64,000 bases of DNA. It comes from Dichetophora obliterata. Taxonomy: Eukaryota > Arthropoda > Insecta > Diptera > Sciomyzidae. The stretch spans positions 79,143,630 through 79,207,629 of the forward strand of contig OY986436.1 in the NCBI GenBank assembly GCA_963920525.1, read 5' to 3'. A model generated the notes under the pieces. That model was not told where the DNA came from, did no database searches, and saw nothing but the letters and a program-made list of their open reading frames with translations. Shown piece after piece: positions 44,466-54,000 of this stretch. How positions within the stretch are numbered: the stretch's first letter is position 1; each line of letters opens with the position of its first letter. A program made the position numbers and the translations under genes.

Positions 44466-44879
44466 ATTAAGCAAAATATGCGCTTCTTACATTTGTAATC
44501 ATTGAAGAAAACAAAATTATATATTCCATACAACAATGTTGTAACATAACTGACTCCACTGTTTTCAATTTATCAATAAATAAACGAAGGCTATGCAGCC
44601 GTTAAACTCCATTTTGTTGATATTAAATTTTTCAATTTAACATATATTAATAAGTTACAAATCAACTTGTCTTCAAACGATATATCTGGTTTATAAAGAG
44701 CATATTCCAGCATATCGTTTCCGTTGTTTTCGCTTTGGAAAGCTTCTTCCCTGGTTTCCAAAGACTGCATTACCTTCCTTGAAAGGTAACGATATACGAC
44801 AAGGTTGCTTCCAACGGAGTCAACTGATTAAGTAGCATAGCAACATTCTTTCCAAACGTAGATTAAATTTTTTTTTTTT

Positions 44880-45545
44880 CTTCAACCTTGCAAATGCAAC
44901 AATAGCATCTATTGCATCATCTATTTTGGATGATGCTGAAGTTTTTTTTTGTTTTTTTGCTGAAAGCGATGAAGTTGGAGTTAGTGTTGGTGGCGGTGAT
45001 AGGTGGAGAGTGTTGGTGGTAATAAAACATCTTCCGAATAAGAAACATTTTCCGAATCTCTCTCGGTACTGCAAATAAGATATAGATTTAAATCATATAA
45101 CAGCTCTTTTAAAATATTTATCATATACTTACACTTCGTAATTGCTGCTGGTTTTTCGTAAAAGTATCACCAAATCTAAAAATCTAAATTCATCAAAATG
45201 TGATAGATGTAATTGGTACACATATTCTGCAGATGAACTCCATTTTTTTGAATCTTCCACTTTTTTTTCTAGCACATATGCAGAACGCAAATATCGAATT
45301 TTTTTTAATTTCGTCGACTTCTCTTCCAAACGCTTTTGCTAGCTGCAGTCAAGCATTTTTCTTCAAGTCCCGTCTTTTATATTCGGCGCTTTTATAATTC
45401 CAAAGGCATTGAAATTGTTCAAAATTATTTATTAATTTAATTACATCGTTCGAGTGCATTTTTAAGTCCATTTTTAATTTTGTAAGAAGTGATCTAAATG
45501 AATTCCAATTAGAAGCACAAAAATCAAAACATTGAAATTCCATTG
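44880..45545 (-). pseudogene. MADF-domain protein of the Harbinger element
   Basis: Minus strand: VIKLINNFEQFQCLWNYKSA then EYKRRDLKKNA (45349-45470), then in a second frame AFGREVDEIKK and an RSAYVLEKKVEDSKKWSSSA segment (45129-45340), then HFDEFRFL. Family knowledge: the MADF domain has LI..V...P.LWN..H.EYK.R..K..AW..IA, then K..W..LR..F..E, then W.Y...L.FL; the visible pieces follow that order. Harbinger elements use such a protein to bring the transposase to the nucleus and to DNA. Two frame changes make it a likely pseudogene. The last part (44890-45070) is low complexity. Confidence 0.75.
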
Positions 45546-45977
45546 TAATTCAGGTATGTAGTACAGTTCATGCCATGAGATAAATGCCATGAAATAAATC
45601 GTGGCATTTATCGCAAGGCATAAGATATGCCATGGCTTAGGCGGTCTCCACGAGAATTTTCGATGACTTAATGTAAATGATGGCATGTGCTATGCCTCGT
45701 GGAGACGGTATGTTACATTATTGCAAGTTATAACATTTATCTTCTTTACATTCTTACCTGTTAAAATGTTTCTCTTTCTTAAAATTTGTACATGCTTTAA
45801 TATTTCCCCCTATTTTACAAATTATAAATTTAATAATATAAAATTCTTAATTCTTAAGCTCTCACCAATACTTGAATACTTCCGTTAACAGTGTTATGAA
45901 AGAAATATGCAAACGACGCATATTCACCAATTGCTCACGATTACTCATGGTCTCACTTTCTAGCGTACAAAGTGTTA

Positions 45978-46358
45978 CAATGGCCGCATTCAGCGCAGAC
46001 AACAGTTGGCAACAGTTATGTAAAAATTCGCTGAATTGTACATATTTGGTAGCGCTAACTAAAACTGATAAAGTAGCGAACGCCTTTTAATCGAGCGAAC
46101 AAATTCTATGCTACATGAACACAACTGTTTGCTTAACTGTCAGATGCTGTTACTGACGCTGTAAAATTAACAAACGCAGAAAGAACGCAGCAAATTTAAG
46201 TGAGAAACCTTTGCAATTGAATTAAATTTACATAAAAATGAAATTGAATCTAACTTCTGACGTGTAGAGTAGCAACACATTCAGAGAAAAACATCTTGAA
46301 CTAAGGTAGCGCTACCATTACAGTTCACAACAGTTGTCTGCGCTGAATGCGGCCAATG
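45978..46358. mobile_element. MITE with 22-bp perfect inverted ends
   Basis: GGCCGCATTCAGCGCAGACA plus AC at 45982-46003 recurs perfectly inverted at 46333-46354. AAT follows outward on both sides and could be a 3-bp target duplication. Length ~373 bp. No coding frame. GGTAGCGCTA words near both ends (46048, 46305) extend the inverted arrangement. Confidence 0.8.
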
Positions 46359-47150
46359 TGTCAACATTCGTTTGTGCATGGTTTTGTTTACAATTATTTG
46401 TTTACATTTATAAATGACTAAACATGCTGCAGTGAGTCAATAGGTAAATTTACAGCAGTTACCATAAGTTTTTAATAATAGCTTTTAACAATACTAATTG
46501 AAATCACTCCAATATTACATGAAATAACAAAAAAAAAAAAACAGAACAGACTACAGCTTTCACTATGAATAACGTTATCTCAAATAACTGTTTCATTTTT
46601 TCTGTCAAATACTGAAACCGAAAAAGAGTGAGTGGTTACCGAAAAAGTCACCAAAAAACAAAAAGTTAAATTTTCGCAAACTTTTACCCAAAAACAAAAA
46701 ATTAAAAAAACAGAATTCTCGAAAGGTCGCAGCCTCACTTATACAACGAGAATAATAAATTTTTAACGAATAAGATAGAAAAATTAAAATAATATATAAA
46801 TTTATTATTCATAACTAAAAAATCTCTACTTTACAAGTACTCGGCTCCCATCTCTCGGTCTCTCTTCTCCTTGTAGAAAGCATGGAGAGCCGGGGCGTTA
46901 ACCCATTTTAACCCCGAACCTAAGCTACCGGGTCAAAATCGACGAAACTTCTAACAGACACTACATATAGGCTAACTATACGGGACAGGTACTTTGAGAT
47001 TTTTACCTACTCAGGTGCCGTTCATGTGAGATTAATTAATCGATTAATCGACCACTGGGCGGTACCGGAATCTGAAAATGGAAATTTTTGGGAAAAAATG
47101 GAAAATTTGATTATGCTAGTGCAGGATGCTTTATTTATCGATATTGATTG
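46359..47150. other. Intron sequence, unassigned
   Basis: 46840-47080 is GC-richer (for example GAGAGCCGGGGCGTTAACCC) and contains a small ATTAATCGATTAATCG palindrome at 47034-47050. No known gene or element recognised. Confidence 0.4.
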
Positions 47151-47158
47151 TTAAGAAT

Positions 47159-47790
47159 TTACAGATTGTGGAATATATTGAAACATTCTAGGTGCAAAAC
47201 AACGTCAAATTTCTTGCACTTAAATGAAGCATGCTTATGATACTGACGACAACGACGAGGCTTTGGAATATGCTTGTATGCGTGTCCAGTTTTATCCGTG
47301 CGGATACTGTTCAAAGCATTTGTTTTCGTTGTTTTAGCGGGGTTTGGGAGCAAAATTTCAGCGACATATACGCGGAAATTGATTTTGTTTAGCATTTCAG
47401 ATCGAGATCGTTCCGTTTTATTCATCTCGTGCTTGCGCAAAACGCAATGAAATTTTCACGCATTGACCATTGCTGCGTCAAGAGCGTTCATCAACAATGG
47501 CTAATACCATTTCTTTTCCCGAATGCGGATCGTATAGTTCATTGTTCATTGCGTTATTGAAATTATCTACACCGTCCATTCATTTGTCATTTGCCGATAT
47601 TATATGCGGCATTTCCAAAGTTTCCATTCGACCATTTTTTCTATCCCAACGTTTTGTGTGGTACATTGGCTCGAGCGGCGAGCAATCATGGTGAGATGCA
47701 TTATCGTTCAATCGAGTCATCAGTACGAGTATTTCACTGCTTTTATGAAACAAGTGATCCATCGTTTTTAAATAAAACTAGCTCTTACAA
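47159..47790 (-). pseudogene. piggyBac-type transposase remnant (C-terminal half)
   Basis: Minus strand. 47580-47762 reads TRLNDNASHHDCSPLEPMYH, TKRWDRKNGRMETLEMPHII and, across to 47510, KWMDGVDNFNNAMN, matching the piggyBac pattern K.R...K......P..I..YN..MGGVD..D. 47159-47300 reads KPRRCRQYHKHASFKCKKFD and LHLECFNIFHNL, the C-terminal cysteine-rich domain (C..C..R...Y.C..C...LC...CF..YH). Frameshifts and a stop near 47480-47520. An acidic NEFSDDDNDES-like stretch at about 48405-48440 on the same strand could be the distant N-terminus. No ends identified. Confidence 0.8.
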
Positions 47791-48645
47791 ATAAAGATTA
47801 TCAAATAGAAGTTAGGAAAAATGTTTTTATTAGCTTTTACTTTTGATTATCAGAAGTAACTTTTGCATAAGAGGCTTTTTAATACTTATATTTTAAAAAC
47901 TTTGTGGAAAAAGTTATAAAAGTTATAGGCTCTGCTTATAAGGGGGGGAAAATTTAAAAGGTATTGATGTGAGTCGCACAGTGGTTAAGAAGTAGGAAAA
48001 AATCAACGTTCATGGACTCTTAAAAAATTTACCAAATCATTAAAACTTTTATACGTTTTTAAAATTAGACCCTGCAAAATATTGCTAACCGATTTACTGC
48101 AAAAGTGGGCTTACGCCACTTGCCCTCTGAACATTTTTGAAAATTTCTCGTTTCTGCTGTAGAAATCTAATGTGAGATATTTTAGAATGCTTTGATGAGG
48201 AATGACTGTATTTAGTTCTAGAAGTTGGATTAAAACATCCGTTTGCTATTTTCTGAATAAATGAGCAGGCCAGAATGCAACTATTTTAATAAAAGCTTCA
48301 CAGTTGAAATAAAACACAGTTGTTTCTATTTATTATGGTACGAACTGTGATATTTATTAATATATTAAAAATGTGAATTTAAAATCTTAACATATATAAG
48401 CTTTCATCGTTGTCGTCATCTGAAAACTCATTGTCTTATTGCCGTGTTGATGCATACGTTTCCAAATTAGTAAAATAATCGTGCTGCACTGGTGGAATAT
48501 ATTTCAGTAGATACAGTGCATACTTTTGCTGCTGTCACAGTTATCTTGTTTTAATAAAGTGCTTTCTGTTTGACTTCGAAAATTGCTTTGAATACTATAA
48601 ACTGGTTGAATATTCGGTTTTGGTCAAACACTAGATATATGTTTA
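47791..48645. other. Intron sequence between piggyBac remnant and TTAA elements
   Basis: No gene recognised except the possible acidic N-terminal fragment near 48420 mentioned for the piggyBac remnant. Confidence 0.4.
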
Positions 48646-48649
48646 TTAA

Positions 48650-49495
48650 GGTGCCTCGACCTCCATAAAGAAAAAGTTGTCGATGCCACCGACTAAAAAT
48701 GAACTTTTATCTATTTTATGACAATTCCTAAAATATTTTGATTTTCACGATTACCACCAGTGAGCTAAACCATTTTGAAATAATTTCCAAAAATCATGTT
48801 CTTCGTAAATATATTGGCTGGTGTAATAGTTGTAAAAAAATAAACTGTCAGAAATTATAGGCCGGAAAAATGTATTTTAATCTGTATAAAAGATTTTTAA
48901 ATTTTTGCAATCGGATTAAAAATGATGTGGTTTTTAATGCATATTTTTGATAATTTTTTATCTTATTTCCATACAAAAACTTTCAAAATTCAAATAACTT
49001 CGTTACTTCAATTTTAATTTTTTATTTCTTGCAATATTTTTCAGCAGGTGTTTATTTTATAAAAAATCTTTTAGCTTTTATGTGTATCAATTAAAACAAT
49101 TCTGAATCAGAAATCAGTGCTAGCACTCAAAATCCTTCCAACAATATCTTGAAAGTGCGTATCGCATTAGAATTAATGAAGTTATTTGAGTTTTATTAAA
49201 AATTTTTTTTTCAAATACACGAAAAACAGCATTATCTTTGACCCAATTCCAAAAATTGAAAACTTTTTGATGCAGTTTGGAAGAACTTTTTCAGTACTAT
49301 TATTTCTAATTGATTTTTTTTTAACAACCACGCCCGCTGAAATTTTTACTAAGAACATGATTTTTGGATGTTATTTCAAAATGGTTTAGCTCACTGGCGG
49401 TTATCATGACAGCCAAAATATTTTGGAAATCGACATAAAATAGATCAAGGTTCACTTTCAGTTGGTGGCAATGATAACTTTTTTATTTAGGCATC
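48650..49495. mobile_element. TTAA element 1: 846-bp inverted-repeat element
   Basis: Flanked by TTAA at 48646-48649 and 49496-49499. Ends GGTGCCT and inverted GATGCCT. The arms (48650-48815 and 49350-49495) are inverted copies: GAACTTTTATCTATTTTATG, AAAATATTTTG, GAGCTAAACCATTTTGAAAT. TTAA on both sides points to piggyBac or Kolobok type movement. No coding region. Confidence 0.75.
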
Positions 49496-49553
49496 TTAAT
49501 GTTTTTACATAAAAATTATCTTATTATAAAATATTTTTATCATTGTGCTTTAA

Positions 49554-49847
49554 CCTTTAAGTGGTGAAGTGGAGTCTCACAGGCCCCTCACGAGTCTCCA
49601 TTTCTGAGAAACATATGAAGACTGCAAAGTTCCTTAAATGTTTATTTTTGATTAAAATTTGAAAATGCAAAGAAAAGCCTATTTTTTAAACATTAATTTT
49701 TTTTGATTTTACTTCTATAAATCAACATTTGTAGTTTTTTAAAAGATTGTTTAGTGTTTACTGAATAATCAAACAATAAAGTAAAGGAGCCTGTGAGACT
49801 CCACGTTACTTGTAGTGCAAAAAAAAGTTCACGTCACCACTTAAAGG
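49554..49847. mobile_element. TTAA element 2: 294-bp piggyBac-type MITE
   Basis: TTAA at 49550-49553 and 49848-49851. Ends CCTTTAAGTGGTGA and the perfect inverse TCACCACTTAAAGG. Further in, GTGGAGTCTCACAGGC has an inverse GCCTGTGAGACTCCAC near 49789. TTAA target and CC-starting ends fit piggyBac. Non-autonomous. Confidence 0.88.
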
Positions 49848-50311
49848 TTAATATGAAATGTCATAATTGCACATGCAAGCTGACAAGGCACATACTTTGA
49901 CAACTTCCTTCAGAAATTTGCTATCCATAAAATTTTGGACTTAGGCCACTTGTGCTCTAAAAACAATTTAATAATTTATCAGAACAATAACAAAGTATTG
50001 CATTTTATTCAGAGATTACGTAAGCTAGGAGTTTCTAACCCAGACTCATAAATAGGTTACATTTTCCTCTTCACATTTATGTACTTAACTCCCTGAAAAA
50101 TGGACTTCCGCAACTTGTGCTCCAAACAGCTTATATATGTGTGCCTATAACAAGTTTTTGTAAATGTGAATAAAAATTTAGTACAAGATTATGATGTATC
50201 CGATACATGACATATTGTAAGAGAGAAAGGGCATATCTAGTCATGGGTCAATTTACTAGTGGGACTGCTTGGCTTTTCTTGCTCGTTCGAGCAGCTGAAT
50301 TCCCTATTTAA

Positions 50312-52414
50312 CCTCTTCAATCCCGCACCAAGAAATACAATGAAAAAATATTTTTTAAGGTATTATTCTAACCAAATAGGGTCTAGTATAAAAAAATTTA
50401 TTACATTTCTGTAAAAAAAAAATTAAATTTTTTTTTTGGAAGTAATAGTTTTTAAATGTGCTCATGTATGGACATTAGGGTGACCCTTACCTGTATGGGA
50501 TTTTTTTTTATAAATTAAATATGTGCGGTGCCTTCGTTTATTTCTAATCATGTTAAAAGTATATTCTAAAAATTTCAGGAAAAAATATTAATATAAAAAC
50601 AAGCCGCTTGTGACCTTAAGTTGAAAATCTGATTTATATGGGGAAAAAGTGCTCTTTTTTTCTTAAAAATCTCAATAGTTTTTCTTTAAGTGAATGTTTT
50701 TAAAAAAATGGTGAGCGTCTCGTTTTTGATTTATTTTTTCTTCAAAATGTGCACTCAAACATGGAAATTCGACAAAAACTACTAGAGTTCTGATATTTTA
50801 CTTTTCGAAAAAAATCTAATTTTTTTCTTAGTTGTATTAAAAAATCGCAAAAATCCAAATGTAAAAAAATTTCATTGAAATTTGTGGAAATATTTTATTA
50901 AACTATATTCAAAACAGATAGAAAAAATTGTGGGATTACGTTAAATAACCTGCTCGTTATGAAATTTTTCGGAAGAAGTGTACCTTTTTGGAAATTGCGA
51001 GTTTGGGTATTTTTACTAAAAAAATTCCAAAAAATTTAAAAATTGAAGTTTTAAAAAATCACCGAGAAATAAATAGATGAAGGGTAGTTGTGAATTATTT
51101 GGTGCAAAAAGTTAAAAAAACTAAAATTCGGATACCAAAGTTATAGCTATTGAAACTTGACTTTTTTTCCAAAAATTTTCAAAGTGCCTGTTTCTGGCAG
51201 TTTTTTGCATATTTTTACCCTAAAACCAGGGTATGATATGTTGGCATCCCTGGAATCCAAAATTGTTTCTAAAAAAAAAAATCATTTATATATTTTGAAG
51301 ATTATTGAAGTCATTTTAAGTGAGTAACATAGTTTTTCCGATTTTTTATAAATTTTATTGTGTTCGAAGTGCCAGAAACAGGCACTTTAAAAAATTTTGG
51401 AAAAAAAGTGATTTTTTGCACAAAATAACTCACAACTACCCTTAATCTATTTTTCGGTTTTTTTTTCTAAACTTCCATTTTTAATTTTTTTGAAATTTTT
51501 TTTCGTAAACATACTCAAACTCGAAATTTCCAAAAAGGTACACTAGTACCGAAAAATTTCATAACGAGCAGGTTATTTAACGTAATCCCACAATTTTTTG
51601 TATCTGTTTTGAATATAGCTTAAGAAAATATTTCCACAACATTTCAAAAAATTTTTTAAATTTGGATTTTTGCGATTTTTTTAATGCAACAAGGAAAAAA
51701 ATTAGATTTTTTCGAAAAGTAAAAAATCATAACTCTAGTAGTTTTTGTCTAATTTCCATGTTTGAGTGCACATTTTGAAGAAAAATTAAATCAAAAACGA
51801 GACGCGCACCAGTTTTTTCAAAATATGCACTTAAAAAAAGGTTATTAAGTTTTTTTAGAAAAAAGAGCACTTTTCCCCCATTCAAATCAGATTTTTAACT
51901 TAAGGTCGCAAGCGGCACGTTTAAATATTAATATTTTTTTCTGAAAATTTTACTGCTTACTTCTTTTTAGTAAAGGAACAAAACTCCGGCCCGCAATTTG
52001 TTACTTTCGAAAAAAAAAATAAGGGCCTCTCTAATGGACATATTGTACTTTTTTACAATAAATTCTTTATTTATTAACACTTTTTTACTTTCCAGACATA
52101 GGAGCCTTCTTACGCCACATATTTGCATTTTGCATCAAAAAATTTTATTGAAAGTTATAGTTTTTAAATGTGCAGATATGTGGATATATTGTACTTTTTT
52201 TACAATAAATTCATTATTTATCAACACTTTTTTACTTAACATACAGAGAAGCCTTCTTGCGCGACATATTTGAGAAATTAAAAGAAAGCTTATGAGGGAG
52301 AGTATTTTCTCTATCCATTGCGCCAATATTCCAAAAACTCAGAAAATATAAAGAAAATTTATATATCAATACAAAAACTTTTGTCCACATATGTGACCAT
52401 TTTACCCGAAGAGG
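50312..52414. mobile_element. TTAA element 3: 2.1-kb element with ~600-bp inverted arms
   Basis: TTAA at 50308-50311 and 52415-52418; ends CCTCTTCAATCCCG and, inverted, CCTCTTCGGGTAAA (7 identical terminal bases). Inside, ~50570-51235 and ~51345-51960 are inverted near-copies (AGCCGCTTGTGACCTTAAGT versus its inverse at 51900; TGCACTCAAACATGGAAATT; TAACCTGCTCGTTATGAAAT; GTGCCTGTTTCTGGCA). Two ~90-bp direct copies (52036-52124, 52183-52271) lie near the right end. No transposase. The inverted core may be a separate older element inside the TTAA-bounded unit. Confidence 0.68.
52036..52271 (+). repeat. Two-copy direct repeat inside TTAA element 3
   Basis: GACATATTGTACTTTTTTAC through GAAGCCTTCTTGCGCGACAT-like ending occurs twice about 146 bp apart, with ~10% difference by eye. 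Confidence 0.8.
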
Positions 52415-52418
52415 TTAA

Positions 52419-53110
52419 AATGGGGTTCAAATATTTGCCTGGTCCGATAGGCTTAATTTTTCCAAAATAGTGTTTGATCCCTTGTTATATTTACACTTAA
52501 AGACCAACAATTTCTATATATGTTTTTAATGAAATTTATATAGTAGTTTTTCGCACCGTAGTCTCTTGGATTCTGTAAATGTTCAAAGTTAATTTATTTG
52601 CACTTGGAATTTTCAATTCCAAACAAAAAAGTTTAACTGCTCTGCATATGAACTGACATTACAACATACATAAATTGATTGGAATGGATGATCTGTATTT
52701 CAGCAAGGTCATTTTTGAGGTTACATGACTCAAAATGACAAATTGTCACTTTATTTTATTACAAACGTATTTTATATAGCGGTCCCTCCACTTTAATAAA
52801 AAATCAGTCGTACCCAGAAGAGTCGTGACTCGTTCTGCTTCGTGGCTGTTATACAGTGCTCGATACACTCACTCACACACGCACGAGCTTAAACCAAAGG
52901 ATTGCTTACTGTAATTTTGCAGAAAAACTTCAATTTACGTTATCAAATCTGTTATTTAGCTTTGCTAACTCACTCCTTCGCACTATTTCTCCGACCAGCT
53001 TTTCATAAAAATGCATGTGTCCGTCGCTTCATGGACGTTCCAAGCGCTCCAATAACTAGTGCCTCGCCCATCCATCTCTATTAATTCTCTAACATTCTCT
53101 TTTTATTTTA
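52419..53110. other. Intron sequence upstream of exon D
   Basis: No element recognised; from ~52780 the sequence is less AT-rich. Acceptor ATTTTACAG ends at 53113. Confidence 0.5.
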
Positions 53111-53113
53111 CAG

Positions 53114-53367
53114 TTCATACTCAGCTTCCGACACGTAATGGTTACGAAAAGAATCGCAACTCACCGCAGTCACCCGCGGTGGTGCCATCGCCACAGTCAC
53201 CCTGGATCTACACAAACGGGGCGCAGATGCAGCGTTGCCCAGCAGTCAGCAGATGGAGCAGCTACTGGCAGTGCAGCGTTTCCAAATACGCAGCAATTCT
53301 TCTTTTACTGTTATTCTTGTTCCAATTCATATCACACGAAATGTTTTCCTCCTTCCACGCTGCATAA
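53114..53367 (+). CDS. Ig-superfamily cell-adhesion gene, last coding exon D (membrane-anchor end)
   Basis: Acceptor TTTTACAG at 53113; the frame follows exon C in phase 1 (Val completed across the junction) and ends at TAA 53365-53367 after 84 full codons. It begins HTQLPTRNGYEKNRNSPQSP, is Ser/Pro-rich, then has WIYTNG, QRCPAVSRWSSYWQC and a hydrophobic end (SKYAAILLLLLFLFQFIS, then HEMFSSFHAA). A C-terminal hydrophobic tail with almost nothing after it is what a GPI-anchor signal or a tail anchor looks like; fly DIPs are GPI-linked, so GPI is the favoured reading. The other plus-strand frames here are longer than random but lack a matching phase. Exons A-D together give about 261 residues. 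Confidence 0.88.
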
Positions 53368-54000
53368 GGAAGACGGCGCAGGCGGCAGGAGGAGTGCCAA
53401 TTTTGTTCGAGAAGCCCCACCACATTCATCCCTCTTTGCTATCGAGGATACATGAAGCAGTTGTTGTTATTGTTGTCGTTGGTTCCAGAGCGTTAAAGCT
53501 GCAGTCAGTGTCCTTATTCCTTACAAAGGCTAAGTATTCCCACACATATGTATGTATACACTTACACACTCGCACACTCTTATTCACACAAATGAACACA
53601 TTTAAACGAATGCCGTTGTAATGAGTTGCGGGTGTTGCATTTTGCAACATGTGGATGACGTGCGGAGCAGGCGTTGATTGGAAGGGTGGCACCATTTCCC
53701 CAATCAGTGGCCACACTAAATTGGGTCGCGCGTCAATCTCAGCTAGCATATGTGTTGCATGCGAATTTCTTACTTCGTCCTTCCCAGCCTCCAACCCACT
53801 AAGCCATTGCTCTTGTCCAAAAAAGTTCCCTTGTAAAAGTTGCATGACAAAAGTACCAACTAGCAAACAAACAAACAAAACAAAAAAAAACACAAAAAGT
53901 TACTGTTACAAAATTTTATGCAAAAATAAAATAAAAAACAAAAATGCAAACATTTTTTATGTTTGGTGGAACTGCTTTTGTAATTCGTAATCTATTTGCT
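53368..54000 (+). other. Probable 3' untranslated region
   Basis: Follows the stop of exon D. Contains a short CACA/CTCGCACA-rich part (53540-53600). A first AATAAA is at 53925-53930 in an A-rich run and others follow; which, if any, is used cannot be told from sequence. Confidence 0.5.

Larger units (their letters stand above)
42557..45709 (+). mobile_element. PIF/Harbinger transposon with two genes
   Basis: Left end CTGTCCATGAGGCATATCAC, then ATGCCATCAT; right end inverted: CGTCTCCACGAGGCATAGCA, then CATGCCATCAT. These imperfect TIRs (about 30 bp, with more GGCAT words inside) bound a 3.15-kb unit that holds a DDE transposase on the plus strand and a MADF-type gene on the minus strand, the standard two-gene Harbinger plan. 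The exact termini and the 3-bp target duplication are uncertain by a few bases. A copy of the GC-ended repeat (44165-44465) sits between the two genes. Confidence 0.85.

Noticed and set aside
53138..53455. Alternative plus-strand ORF overlapping exon D
   Set aside because: It does not join exon C in frame and lacks the hydrophobic anchor; the phase-consistent frame ends at 53367.
53426..53893. Minus-strand ORF of 155 codons downstream of exon D
   Set aside because: No domain; low-complexity Thr and Val/Phe runs arise from CA/GT and AAC-rich 3' UTR sequence.
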